This document shows positions 1 to 11,839 of a stretch of DNA of 64,000 bases, one piece after another. The stretch is from Schistocephalus solidus (taxonomy: Eukaryota; Platyhelminthes; Cestoda; Diphyllobothriidea; Diphyllobothriidae). Made by a program: the position numbers and the translations under genes. Numbering within the stretch: position 1 is the first letter of the stretch; each line of letters begins with the position of its first letter. Location of the stretch: assembly GCA_017591395.1 (NCBI GenBank), contig WEDG01004604.1, positions 1 to 64,000 of the forward strand. Direction: 5' to 3'. Under the pieces are notes generated by a model. It saw only the letters and a program-made list of their open reading frames with translations, was not told the DNA's origin and ran no database searches.

Positions 1-347
1 AAGGAGCCTTACAACTGATATAATCCGCCAGTCAGCAACAAAACACATTGGGCTGACCACGCGGTCCGAGTTATCCGTCAGTTGGCAACCACCAGCAAAA
101 GCCACAACTTTAAGCGCACCGTGATAGTTTCAAGCGTCAGATTGTTTATAGTGAGGAATATGCACCGAGCTGTAGACCTCACTCTCTCACCACCACAGTC
201 CAGACCACCGTCAGAGCAGATGTTGCGAAGTCGGAGTAGAACACATTGGCGAAACCGGATCGGCGCACCCGTATTCGCCGACTGAAATATACACTGCCGA
301 ACGGCGTTAAACTGGTTCGAAGACGTCCAGATTGGCAGACTTCCCAG

Positions 348-367
348 CACGGTTTCTAGAAACCGTG
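348..367. repeat. 20-bp perfect palindrome
   Basis: The stretch reads the same on both strands (CACGGTTTCT and its reverse complement, centred on TCTAGA). It lies in otherwise featureless sequence left of an old LINE copy. No function is assigned; palindromes this short can arise by chance. Confidence 0.5.
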
Positions 368-689
368 ATATAACCGGTAAATGGTGATTATTGAGGGTGT
401 AGTCGATGACATTGGTGTGGTAGTAGCGTGTAACTCCGGTGTTTTCGAGTTGTCGTGGTGCGTGTCTAAGAAATGCTGTGTGATAAAATGCCTGCGAGAA
501 CAGGTCAGTGAAGGCGGGCGCGTCGACTATATGTCCGAGCCCCAGGCACTGACAAACCTCCGTGCGATGGATTCACCGAAGGTGAACCAGGCCAATGCGT
601 GAGTTGAAGTTGCGAGCGCAGGTGGACAGAAATCGGTAGGCTGGGGCGTGTCATTCATGGCGTTTGCGCTAGAACAGCAGGAGCGGAGG

Positions 690-3580
690 GTGTTAATGAA
701 TGATTTTATCGTTGTGCGTGGAAATTCGCCATAACGGACGCAAGTGACCGAAATAGAAACAATACGACCAGTGATGCCGAGTACGTGCCAGAGGCAGTGG
801 GCACGATCTACTGTGATGGTGTTCCACGCACTGGCTCACCGCTCTCATACCATTACCGAAGTAACCGACCAGACCGATCGCGTGAGGTGAATGCGGTCGC
901 ATTGAGTACAACAGGAGAATTACATCGCTGATGGTGGTTGTAGGTGGTAGTAGTGAAGGCGAAGGCAATGGTGGTTGCGGTGATTGAGGAATAACAGGCG
1001 ATGAGTAGATGGATGGCGACTCATGATGGTGCGATAAGGTTGATTCCAGGAGGAGTGGGGAGCCAGAATGAGGGCTAGCAGTTGACGAGAAATTGGAAAT
1101 GGGGATTGCCAGTTGCATTGCAGTCGAAGATAATGACCAGGCCGATTCGCGCGCGGAAAATGCGTTACGACAGCGCAGGCATGCTAGCAGGGCCTGGGCA
1201 TTGGCGGTGTTGCAGGGCGCCGGTGACTTCGTGCCGCTCTTTAGCCCTTGGCGGCGGCGATCGGTTGGCTCGTAGTGCTGAACCAGTCTTCACCCGATCC
1301 TACCATGCCGGTCTATCTTGGGCGAGGTCTTCGGTCGCCGAGTTGATTGCAGCTGCACAAAGCGATTTCTTCAAAAGCGTCCCTTGTAGCGTCTTGACCC
1401 TACGCCAGACGAAACCCGTAGCGACATCTCCGTAGAAAAAGCTCGTGATAGCTCGTCGTCCATAACCACCAAATTAACACCTCCATCGCAGCGCTGCACC
1501 TGCCTCAGCATGGCATGGATGCTGAGGATTCGGTCCGCTCACGGACTTCCGTATCCGGGTTGTCTTGCCATCTCAGCTTCCAGTATTCTGGGGCGCAGGA
1601 GATGAAAGTGATTCAGCTTCCTGGCTTGGTTCGAGTGAACGGTTCGGTTTCCGCTCAATAAAGGAGTGTCGACAAGACGACGGCCAGCATCTTTCGTTTG
1701 GGTGTTCGGGAATTTAGAATCTGTGGCGTTCCACGCGGTACCAGCCGGCGAGCTGGCGACCAACTTTGGAAATCCGTTGAACGGCCTCGTCAATAAATTC
1801 TCGTGGTGCGCGGTATTGCTTCCTAATTAACGAAGGTCTCCACGTTTGAGCACCGTTGACGATTGATTCGAAGAACATTATTCGCGCTGGGTGGCGACTT
1901 GATTTGCGGGCTTAGCGTTTGACTGCGCTGATTGGTGTCAGAATCGACTTGGCAACTAAAGGCGAAAAGGATCCATGCTCCTTTGCCAATACTCTCTGGT
2001 GTCACGGTGTTGGGGCACCGGTCGTCGCAGTCATGGTTAGTCGTGAACCGCGTTGAGCCACCGCCGCCGACTGTTGAGGCGCCCGTCAGTTCTGTGAGCG
2101 TTGCGAACCTGCCGAGGCTGCTCATCACGGTGGCGTCCATCGGCATAGCCGAGGCATGAGGGCTGAAGGTGGGGCGTACGCAGCCGCTTTCGGTGATGCT
2201 GCGGGAATGCTTCGGATGCCGTCAGTACATCAGTGACGCGCACCCGTCATCGTCAGGTAAAGCTGACGCACCATCGTGCGTGGAGAACATAAGGACAACC
2301 AGAGCCTACATGACTTTTCACGGTCGTCGATTACCGTGTCAAAGGCTTTCGTTAAGATGTCGAGATGAATAATAAAGGGATGAGTTCGCATCTCTGACAC
2401 TTCTCTTGGCAGCTGGCGGGCGGCAGAGAATCATCAGAACAATGGGTGATGGTACATTGAAGCAGGAACGGGGTCACTCGCTCTAGATGAACCGTTAAAG
2501 ACGTTGAGAGGATGGGCGAGATCTTTGGCGTTTTGAGCGGCAGACCACTCCGTGAATTCATCCACAAGTTGCAGGTTTCCCTTCGTTTGAAGAGATGGAC
2601 GGTGGTGCGTCGGCGCGATCGAGGAACTTGTCCTTGGCACGCCCATCTCCTGAAGAGTGGTGGCGAGTTCTGCCATCAGCCGGGGCCTGGTAACGCCGAC
2701 TTCCGGGTAAAGGTTGCGTCGGATCAGTAGCTTTACCGCTCACAAATCTGCTGCGGATGGTTTCTGGGCGGAAGGCGGAAAGATCCGGTCATTGGTAATG
2801 TTACGCGGGGAACGATCAATGGCAGCATCGAGTAACGATGACAAAATTGGAACGCTTTTGATTGCATCGACCCAACGCTTTAAATTTGCGGTGCATAATC
2901 AGCAGTCGTTCCTTCCATCCGGGGCTGAGCAACGGTGCGGACACCAGTACACGGGCCTTAGAGTAGGCCGCCCGGGCTGAAGTTTTTCAATTCATTGCGG
3001 TCGCATACCCGGATTTCTTCAGCCTTTCCGGATCATCCGACATCTCGCATCTCCGGCCGTTGTTTGTGAGCGCCGAGCATCGAAAAGAAGCTGGCACTGG
3101 CGTCAGTCCGAAGGATCCATGCAGGCTTTTCGGTAGTGAGCTATTCTTCTCCGCGAGTAAGTTGCTACGATGTCGACGTCATTGTCGATCAAACCAGTCC
3201 CTGGTGGTGTCGACGGTTAGTGCGCCGTCCGGTAGCATCATCGAGGGCGGTAGGACTCGGATGGATATTTCGCTGCCAGTTGACACCATCGGTACGTTCC
3301 GCGGTATCAGCTATCATCTGAGCGTGCGGGTCCTCCCGGTTTTACCATCGTCTTGAGTTGCTGAAATCAAAACAGTGAGCGAGCGACAAAACTTAATAAA
3401 AAGAGCATGTAGCTTTCATGGCGGCCTCTATCGCGCGCGCTTTCGATGAGTTACAGCGTCGGAGCCTCCATCTGGAGAGATGACGAGGGCGGTGATCTGT
3501 CCAACCATCGGCATCGCGGAATACGCCTATGGTTACCAGCGCGTCCTGTCGATCTCTGCCTCCGATCATACGCCATACCA
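690..3580 (-). mobile_element. Degenerate antisense RTE-type LINE (endonuclease, RT and zinc-finger tail)
   Basis: Read on the minus strand, this is a diverged copy of the sense LINE at 5917-9605. Shared blocks include the endonuclease end near 3393-3581 (DGWTDHR motif), the linker near 3000-3060 (reads RKAEEIQ in the sense copy), the RT block near 2290-2650, the post-RT region near 1500-1790 and the zinc-finger tail near 840-1240 (IGLVG motif). Frames shift repeatedly and stops are frequent, so it cannot encode a protein. The 3' end lies toward about 690 and the 5' end toward about 3580; the 5' half of the endonuclease is missing or unrecognisable. It is more diverged than the other two RTE copies here, so it is probably the oldest. 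Confidence 0.82.
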
Positions 3581-4479
3581 TGCATAAATCATCACGCCAT
3601 AATGAGTGTTGGCATACCGTTTATCGCCCTTCCTTAAGAATTCATGCTATTAAAATACCGAAAACAGGCTAAGTTCGTATGGCGTCACATCATGGTAAGC
3701 AAGCGAAATTTGTGACACCTTAGTGACGCTAAGCAAATAATGCGGATAGCATTCCTATTTAAATTTCTCTCTTGCTAACCTTGGCAGTCCCTTAATAGTA
3801 TTTTTAACCCAATCTTAGCGACCGGTTAATAGCTATGAGTTTAGTGTGCTCGTGATCTGATTGTTTGACTGGCCACAGCCTGCACGAGTGTATCGAATTG
3901 ACTACCACACTTCCCGTATTATAAAACGCCGGAGACCAATACCGGCGCCCCTGTGCAGCAGGATTTCCATATAATTCATCTTCAGGTGACACGTGTGGTC
4001 AAGGCTTAGGTGCCTACATTAGTGAAAGCCACCTCAGGTGTCAAAGCCTTGGCCTGCCCGAAAGTTCTTGTACATTTCATGTATGTGTGCGTGCGTGAAC
4101 ACCCCATACTGAGAGCTTCAAGCCCTGCATGCGAAAACCTCCACTGCTGGGCAGTTTGTCGAATTCTCAAAATTGCCAAGTTATGCTCGTAAAATTCATT
4201 TGGGTGTGTGCGTTTGATGTGGGCCTAGGTGCCTACCCCCCTCCTGCCTCCAGTTATCTTGACTTAGTTATGAAACCCGGTTCTGGGGTGTTAAGGATAG
4301 AGTTCGATAGACGCTGCACACAAATCATCTTCATGTGCACACCCACAGTAAGGCACATGCTGGGCTTCGTCCTTGATGACTTTTAAACTATCATGTGTGT
4401 CTACGTCAATGCAGCCTGAGGAGAACACTGATACGAATCAGTCAACCACATAACTGTCCTTTACTAAACCGTTTGGGTT

Positions 4480-5905
4480 AGCCCTGGGTGAATGTAATGC
4501 TATCGGAATCCTAAATTGTTAAAAGGTTGTATGCAAATCAACCTTCCTTTGAATTAAATCCTGCTGTAAGTTCGAATCTTACTGTCCGGTCTGATTGCAT
4601 TATTTAAACAAAGTGATTGAGATTACAGCTTTCCTAGACCTCTGACATGCGACTACATCATTGCAGACCGGTATCTAGACGCTCCTATTTTAAGCGCAAA
4701 GACATTCTGTGCAACTGTAATTGACAAATACAATCCGCTGAAAGATGCCGAATCAGTGAGCCAACATTTAGCTGGGCACGGATAAGAAGTTGTGGTTTTA
4801 AGGTGGGCGCAAGTCAGTAAACCATGCACGCAGACCTTCGTAATGCGCATCCAGATCGACGTTTCGGTTGATACTGTTTGTACCGGAGTGCCAAGCTTAG
4901 AGGAATTCGCGTGCCTGTTTGGTGCTAGCCATGGCGAACAATTCAGTCCCCTCTCAATTGAAGTGGTGGTCGCAATCAACGGCGAGCGCAAACACGATAG
5001 ACAAGGGATCGCGTCGGCACCTAGGTAATGGTTCACAGTACAGCATCAGCAACTCGCATGCTTTTATTCAAAGAATTCAAGGCCTTACTGTAAGTCCTGA
5101 TGAAAGCATTCTATCGTTTGATGCGGTTGTTCTATTTTCCTCAATATCACATAACCTGGCAAGTGAGAACGTAGCTCGACACCTAGAGGAAAATTCCACA
5201 GACATTCAAACGCAGCACGGTTGAGACATGCTTGGGCTCTGCCTCAAGAATTATTGTCAATTCAATGACAATTACTACCAACAAGTCAAGGGCACTCCAA
5301 AAGGGTTCACCGCTATCGGGGCTACCCGCCAAGCTTGTCTAGAAGAAGCTGTGGTTCAGACCCTCGGGTCAAAAATGTGGCTCCATTACGTAGATGATAC
5401 GTTCGTTGTGATAAACAACTGTGAATTAGAACGGCTGCAGCAAAGTCTTAGTAGGGTCTACCCCGCCATACAATTCCCTCACGAAGGAGCAGCAGGAGAC
5501 AGCCTTCCGTTTCTCGACGTCATTGTGTACAGATTGAGCGATGGAAATCTCGCAACCAGCGTCCATTGAAAAGACTCCAATACCGAAATAATCCTCAACT
5601 ATGGGAGCAACCATCCTGTGGCCCACAAACGAAGCTACGTTCCAACTTGTTTTCACTGCGTTTTCCAGTACTGTAACAGCGAGTATCTACTTAAAAGAGA
5701 ACTTACCTATTTATATCAACTAATCCGATCTAACGGATACCCCATGAGCTTCGTGATGTCTGGGATGTCCATGCAGACCTATTTAGGGACAGCACTGCTT
5801 GCTTTCTCGCGAAGGAAGTGGCTAGAAAAGATAATCTTAACAAATGCTGGTTATCACGTCTTCTGCAGCCGGACGCGGCTCGCAGATCGCAAAATACACA
5901 TTCGT
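4480..5905 (+). mobile_element. Penelope-like element fragment (RT domain, frameshifted)
   Basis: Sense-strand pieces match a PLE reverse transcriptase in order. A block at 5035-5220 has the SFDAV...LFSSI motif; 5228-5569 carries QVKGTPKG and then the catalytic YVDD at 5387-5398, followed by LPFLDV. 5570-5780 continues with HPVAHKRS and a YLYQLIRSNGYP block. An in-frame stop interrupts after codon 113 of the middle piece, and the 5' part (4480-5030) is broken among frames. No GIY-YIG domain follows: the sequence stops about where the RTE LINE begins near 5917. The left boundary is approximate. It is a dead, 3'-truncated copy from a different subfamily than the PLE at 40 kb. Confidence 0.8.
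5387..5398 (+). other. PLE reverse transcriptase catalytic motif YVDD
   Basis: TAC GTA GAT GAT encodes YVDD, the metal-binding motif C of the RT palm. It is intact in this otherwise broken element. Confidence 0.85.
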
Positions 5906-5944
5906 TAAACTCAAACAAACAACAATACCCCCCGTCACCGTCCC

Positions 5945-6325
5945 ATGAGCCGTACCCTCCGCGCTGCTCGGGTGAGTCCGCTCACACAAGTAGCCTGGAA
6001 TGTTCATTCTCTTTTAGACAATCCTAGGAGCAACCGGTCGGAACGGAGGACTGCGCTAGTCGCTCGGAAATGGGTGCGCTACAAGGTGGATACTGCTGCT
6101 CTCAGCGAGACCCGATTCTCTGAGCAGGGTCAGCTGGACGAGGTGGGCACCTTCTTCTGGAGCGGCCGGCCAAAGGCAGAGCGACGTGACGCTGGTGTTG
6201 CCTTTGCCATCCAGAACAACATCGTGGGACGTTTGCCCTGTCTGCCGCAGGGTATCAATGATCGTCTGATGAGCCTCCATCTGTCTGTTCGGGGAGACAA
6301 GTTCGTCACCACCATCAGCGCCTAA
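5945..6325 (+). pseudogene. LINE endonuclease, N-terminal part
   Basis: This is an open stretch of 126 codons. It opens the LINE ORF and holds the start of the exonuclease-endonuclease-phosphatase fold (LVARKWVRYKVD, ALSETRF, GVAFAIQNNIVGRLPCLPQ). It ends at a TAA where the family has a tyrosine codon after ISA, and the frame is lost after that point. The rest of the domain resumes in another frame at 6477 with GPHGLG and [14 protein letters not shown]. Confidence 0.8.
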
Positions 6326-7241
6326 GCTCTCCCCAATGACGAGCTCTGATGCGGCGAAGGACAAATTATACGAGGACCTGCACGCCCTGCTGGCGACTGT
6401 GCCGAAGGTGGACAAGTAAATTGTCCTTGGTGGCCTCAACGCCCGCCTCGGAAGAGACCACGCTACCTGGCAGGGAGTGCTGGGTCCCCATGGTCTCGGT
6501 ATCTGTAACGATAATGGCCTCCTTATTCTGCGAACGTGTGCGGAACACCGTCTCCTACTGACCAACACCTTCTTCCACCTTCCGAGGCGGGAGAAGGCCA
6601 CGTGGATGCACCCTTCGGTCACGGTGCCACTGTGGAGACACGATTCTGACAACTGCGAAAAATCATCCAGCCCACCGTCCTCGATGTCTTCGGACGCGCA
6701 GGCCATCAACACCAGGACTGGTTTAATGACAATGACGCCGACATCAGCAACTTACTCGAGGAGAAGAATGGACTACACAAAGCCTACATGGACCTTCGGC
6801 TGACGTCACCAAATCAGCCTTCTTGAGATGCCTCCGCCTTGTACAGCAAAGGCTGCGGAGATGCAGGAAGTCTGGATGATCCGAAAGGCTGAAGAAATCC
6901 AGGGGTATGCGGACCGTAATTAAATGAAAAACTTGTTCAAAGCGATTAAGGCCATCCGCGGCCCCTGTATCAAGGGGAGCGCACCAGTGCTCAGCTCTGA
7001 TGGCACAAAATTCTAACAGAGAAATCACAAATTCTGAAGGACTGAGCCGAGCACTTCAGTAGTGTCCTTACGTGTTTATCAGCCATCTCCGATGCTGCCA
7101 TTGACTGGCTCTCTCAACCGGGCACGAACAATGACCTGGATCTCCCACCTTCCCTACAAGAAACCATCCGGGCTGTTCAACAGATTTACAGCGTGAAAGC
7201 TCCGGGATCCGACGCAATCTCCTCGGAAGTATACAAGCACG

Positions 7242-8194
7242 GTGGGCCACGGCTCATGGCGGAAATCTCAACACTCTTCCAGGATATGTGGTGCCAAAGG
7301 ACAAGTTCCTCAGGATTTCAAAGACGCGACCATCGTCAATCTCTACAAGTGGAAGGGGAACCGGCAGCTCTGTGATAATCCCAGAGGCATCTCGTTGCTC
7401 AACATCACCGGGAAGATCTTCGCCCGTATCCTTCTCAATCGTCTGAACGGTCACCTAGAGCAGGAACTGCTCCCGGAAAGCCAATGTGGCTTCCGCCGAC
7501 ACCGCGGACTAACTGGCATGCTCCTCGCCGCCCGCCAGCTATAAGAAAATTGCCAGGAGATGTGAACCCACCTCTACACTACCTTCGTGGATCTGACTAA
7601 AGCCTTTGACACGGTGAATTGCGACGGAATGTGGAAAGTCATGCAGAAATTCCGCCGTCCTGAGCGTTGCACGCACATGGTACGTCAGCATCATGACGGG
7701 ATGACGGCGCGCGTCACTGACATTGGGACGGTATCCGAAGCATTCTCAGTGACAAACGGAATGGAGCATGGCTGCGTACTGGCCCCCATCCTCTTCAGTC
7801 TCATGTTCGCTGCTAGGCTGATGGATACCTACCGCGATGAGCACCTTGGGATCCGAATCGCCTAAGAAATGATGGGCACCTTCTAAATAGTCGGCGTACG
7901 CAGGCCCCGACGCACGTGTCTACGACTACAGTGCATGACTTGCTCTTTGCGGACGACTGCGCCTTTGACACCGTGACAGAGGATGACATGCAAAGGAGCA
8001 TGGACCTCTTCGCCGCAGGCTGCGCCTATTTTGGGTTAACAATCAGTGCAGCCAAAACGGTGGTCATGCACAAACCGCCACCCAGTGTGGAATACAGCTC
8101 TCCCCGAATCAATGCCAATGGCGCTCAACTTAAAAATGTGGAAAAAATTACTTATCTGCCAAGAACGCTTTCACGCAACATGAAAAATCGATGA
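7242..8194 (+). pseudogene. LINE reverse transcriptase, broken into three open pieces
   Basis: Pieces 7242-7544, 7587-7865 and 7916-8194 follow the palm and finger motifs of a non-LTR RT: VPQDFKDATIV, GISLLNITGKIFARIL, DLTKAFDTVN, GCVLAPILFSLMF and HDLLFADDC. The FADD box keeps both catalytic aspartates. Stops or frameshifts separate the pieces. The order and motifs fit an RTE-clade enzyme. Confidence 0.85.
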
Positions 8195-8688
8195 CGAAGT
8201 TGGTCAACGGATCTCCAAAGACAGTCAGGCCTTTGGCCGGCTACAGGCCTCCGTGTGAAATCGCCATGGTATTCACCTGAACACCTAACTGAAGATGTAC
8301 ACGGCCATCGTCTTGACGACACCCCTTTACGGAGCGGAGACCTAGACCGTCTACTTTAACCAAGCCAGGAAGCTGAATCACTTCCATCTCAGCTGCCTCC
8401 ACATCATACTGAAGCTAAGTTGGCAAGATATGATCCAAGACACGGAAGTCCTGGAGTGGCCAGGAATCTTAGGCAAGTGCAACTGTGATGGAGCGGCTAC
8501 TTGGTGAGAATGGACGACGAGCGACTACCCAAATGACTTTTCCACGGAGATGTCGCTACGGGTGCGCGACGACAGGGACGTTAAAACGACGCTACAAGGA
8601 CACTTTGAAGAAATCTCTGAAGCAACTGCAAATCAACCGGGCTACCTGAGATGACCTCGCCCAGGATAGACCGGCGTGGAAAATATCC

Positions 8689-9081
8689 GTGAAGACTGCT
8701 GCAGAAATATATGAGGCCAAGCGAATCGCCACTGCTACGGCCAAAAGGGTGGCTCACAAGCCACAAGCACCACAGATCAACACCGCCAATGCCCAAGCCC
8801 TGCCAACGTGCTCACGCTGTCAACGCATATTTCACGTGCGAATCGGCCTGGTCGGACATATTCGAACTCAATGCAACAACAATCCCATACTATCAAGCTC
8901 TGCTACACCTGCCTCAGACCCCACGTCGACGACGACCACCCCCACCTCCCCACCTGTTGCGTCGAGCACGGCGACGAACACCACTCGCCTCACTCCCGCC
9001 AACTCAGTGGCCAACTCTGACTACCTGCTAACTCCAACACAATCACCATTACTAGTACCAGCGGTGGGTACTCGATACTAA
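8689..9081 (+). pseudogene. LINE post-RT region with first C2H2 zinc finger
   Basis: This open stretch of 130 codons starts in the basic post-RT region (AAEIYEAKRIATATAKRVA) and leads to a finger CSRCQRIFHVRIGLVGHIRTQ. A Thr/Pro/Ser-rich spacer follows. Further fingers of the same type (CPQCDRTFTSHIGLVGH; HCPRTFAYRMGLIGHMRTHE; CPHTFTHRMELLGHMRLHE) lie at about 9085-9595 in shifting frames. The fingers probably bind nucleic acid; this is inferred from the fold only. Confidence 0.8.
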
Positions 9082-9968
9082 CCTGTCCTCAGTGTGATCG
9101 CACATTCACCTCACACATTGGTCTGGTCGGCCACCCGCCAATCAATCGCACAGGGACCGGTTAACTGGTGCCTGGAGCACCAACACATAGCAGGGACCGC
9201 TGCCTTCAATTCACTCACTGCCCACGCACATTCGCTTATCGCATGGGCCTGATTGGTCACATGCGCACCCACGAAAGCGGAATACACAGGGTTGCCAGCA
9301 CATTTTGCGCACCTTTCAGCACTTCCCATATTCCTCCCATGATCTCGACTAGCAGTAACAGCAGCAGAGCCCCCAGACTCCGTACCTCCCGACTTATCCT
9401 GTCCTCATTGCCGCAACACATGCACATCACTCAACGACCTGGTCGGTCACTTATGAATCCATCGCGCAGAGACCGGCGATTAAGTGCGATGAGCACCAAG
9501 ATGCGCCCTCCGTACTCGAATGAACTGTCCACACTGCCCACACACATTCACACACCGCATGGAGCTATTAGGTCACATGCGTCTCCATGAAGACCTGCGG
9601 TAGAACACCGCCATCTATACCACAACACTACATCTCTCCTCATCAGCCTATCCACCTCATATGACCACACGCAACACCACAAAAAGCATGTGCTCAGTCT
9701 GCATAGCTGATTGAGAGGCAATTATGATCCTCGGCTCCTTCTCCTTGTGGCTCCTCTGTTGCATGTGTGATCTGAGATTGAGAATAGCATGGGGCGACAA
9801 ACGCCGTGGGTTGGAATGTGTCCAACTGACAATTGCAATCATACCTCGCAGTCAGTCCAATGTGTGTTTTTGTGTCGAGTGGCTGACTGGCGGCCCGAGA
9901 GTCAGGCTGCAATGGCTCATTCTTAATGTGGCCTTTATGGCACTCCCACTCCATGGGATCCGAGTCAG

Positions 9969-10215
9969 GTGTGGTGGCAAGCCCAGGGGCAGCTCCGGCC
10001 GCGCCATTCACCTGCGCCCTCTCCTACGTCTGGTCTTCTTGGCTCTGTCATGACACCGGGCTCAGGTGGGGGAGGAGGAGAGAGTGCGGTAGCTGCAGCG
10101 CAAGGCCCTTATCACTTAAAACTAATCCACGCGCAGGTCACCGTCCCTGTAGCACCCTCCTCTGGAGCATACGGTGGACATCTTCACACTACGAGAGTCG
10201 AACTGACGTGCATTG
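9969..10215 (+). mobile_element. SINE-A copy, partial
   Basis: This shares a long stretch with copies at 10216, 30826 and 59620 (sense) and 26905 and 59965 (antisense). Landmarks are GCGCCCTCTCCTA, TGACACCGGGC, GTGCGGTAGATGC-like and GGAGCATACGGTGGAC. The family's head is missing here. It encodes no protein; open frames through it are fortuitous. Confidence 0.75.
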
Positions 10216-10630
10216 CCCCCTAAACCGGTTGTGTGGTTGATGCGCTGGACGAACATGGGGGCTAAATCTAGGTTCGGCAGGCGTTATTGTTCTGGGATGC
10301 TCTCCCATAACAAATGCTGAGCATGGGCGTTGCGCGTGCCCAACATGGGCACGCATAGGAGCAGGCTCATGCCGCATCCAACTCTCCCACTCCGTGGGAG
10401 ATGCTTCATCTGTGCCTGACCCCGCCTTCGATTTTCTGGAGTATGGCTTGACACGGGGCACGGTCGGGTTAGGGAAAAGAGCGTGTGGTAGATACCGTGC
10501 AAGTCTACTGTCACTTAAATCTAATTTGCGCACTAGCCACCGTCCCTGCAACAACCTTCTATGGAACATACAGTGGACAACGTCGGACTATGACGGTCGA
10601 ACTGTCTTGTGCCGGCGTATGTATGGTACT
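10216..10630 (+). mobile_element. SINE-A copy with head
   Basis: This is an apparently complete unit of about 400 bp. It starts with CCCCTAAACCGG and a TGGTTGATGCGCTGG box, passes the CTCCCATAACAAATGC block and ends past GGAACATACAGTGGAC. It directly follows another SINE-A copy. The TGGTNGATGCGNTGG block resembles a pol III A box, but no good B box is seen, so the SINE assignment rests on size, dispersion and non-coding nature. Confidence 0.72.
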
Positions 10631-11590
10631 AGTTAAGGGAGGCACCACATCAACACACACTACACTACCTACATAAATACAAACACAAAACCCTCACCAT
10701 CATCACGTACCTGAGACTATAACGGTCTCCTAGAAACAGTGGGTCGGAAGGCTGTGTATGCTCTCCTTGACATCTTCGGTCGCTACACTGCGAACGCTCT
10801 TGTTTCAAAGAGTGAATAATTCAATCAACCGCTGCTTAAGCCGTTATTTATTTTCCTAATTGGGAAGAATAATTAAAAAATTTGAATCAGTATACTAACT
10901 GAAAACTAGCTTGCAAGACGAAGCCATTGCTTGGAAAAACACAGGAAACGAGGGTAACTAAGAGAGTACCTGTTACTATCAGTTTAACTAAACTCGGGCC
11001 TGCATCCGATTCGCTGCTACCTACAAGCATCACTTCACAATAAGGTACTCAGAAACCAACTGGTCATGCTCCATTCCTCGGTGGCTGTCAGAATTCCGGA
11101 ACATGCTCAAACACCCGAGACACTGTCTAGTCTTTGCTTTAACCTCATTTTTTTCAACCAGCACCAATATAGCACCTATCTGATTTGGGAAAGGTGAGAG
11201 ATAAATCCATCATACTTAACCACCATCCTTAAGATAAATTTGATACATCTACATAAGTACACGCCCTTATGGCCACGTTTTCAAATATGAGGCAGCGAAT
11301 AAGTCCTGTTTACGCAAACATGAAAGACGCTGCGTATATGCGGACTAATGAGGCCATACTAAGTTTACGTGAGCGCGGATGACATATAAATATCAAACAT
11401 GATCATCAAGGGAATTCTCGAGTGTGTGATAAATACTACAATGGAGTGATTAGTTTACAAATTCTTTTTCCCGGAATCAATTTCAATGAGGCAAAGGCAA
11501 AGAAGTACGCAGAATTTTTTGACGTCATGCAATTTCGTGGCCTCTTATTCAACTGCATACGGTCCTTGTCTATTAAAAAGACGAAGTAAA

Positions 11591-11636
11591 CTGTCCAATT
11601 AAACGTCGACCTAGAGGGTCGAAACGTTATTGGCAG
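11591..11636 (+). ncRNA. Degenerate hammerhead-like fold (PLE type)
   Basis: CTGTCCAAT (11591-11599) pairs with ATTGGCAG (11629-11636), giving eight pairs with one bulged T. Inside lie a GACC/GGTC stem with a TAGAG loop and GAAACGTT, matching the hammerhead order stem II, GAAA, palindromic ACGT stem III, then a cleavage triplet GTT. The CTGANGA strand is not recognisable (TAAACGTC occupies it), so it should be inactive. Confidence 0.3.
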
Positions 11637-11839
11637 ACAAAGTAGGGAAATATGGGTCTGATATGTGGGCGCGCATGGTGAGGGAGAAGAGGGGGGGGGG
11701 TTAACTAAGCAAGCCCATTCAGATTACAGTGAGAACATTTCAAGTGTGCTTGAAAGCACAACGCGTGGAACAGTAGTTGGTCATGCAGGGAGGGGAGTGG
11801 GAGGACGGCAGGGGGCATGGAGTTACGTCCATTATCGAT

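Larger units (their letters stand above)
5917..9605 (+). mobile_element. RTE-type LINE, nearly full length, inactivated
   Basis: The domain order is an apurinic-like endonuclease (about 5990-6640), a linker (6660-7140), a reverse transcriptase (about 7150-8190), a post-RT region (8200-8790) and C2H2-type zinc fingers (8800-9595). Motifs seen are AALSETRF-like and GINDRLMSL in the endonuclease, APGSDAI, LLPESQCGFRRHRG, DLTKAFDTVN and the catalytic FADD at 7946-7957. Stops occur at about 6323, 7542 and 7863, with several frameshifts, so no single ORF survives. A deletion removes the end of the endonuclease near 6620. The product would nick target DNA and reverse-transcribe its own RNA in place. 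The protein type is often mis-annotated as craniofacial development protein 2 in animal genomes. The right boundary is set at the last zinc finger; a 3' UTR may reach about 9700. Confidence 0.88.

Noticed and set aside
4560..4600. tRNA B-box-like GTAAGTTCGAATCTTAC
   Set aside because: No A box or acceptor pairing at the correct distance upstream.
4738..4753. 16-base identity with the hairpin at 21464-21479
   Set aside because: One shared 16-mer is about what chance gives in a window of this size; flanks do not match.
10170..10215. SINE-A 3' end as a hammerhead (CTGTGGA...GTCGAACTGTC)
   Set aside because: Core base A6 is not conserved across copies, GAAA is absent and no stem I forms.
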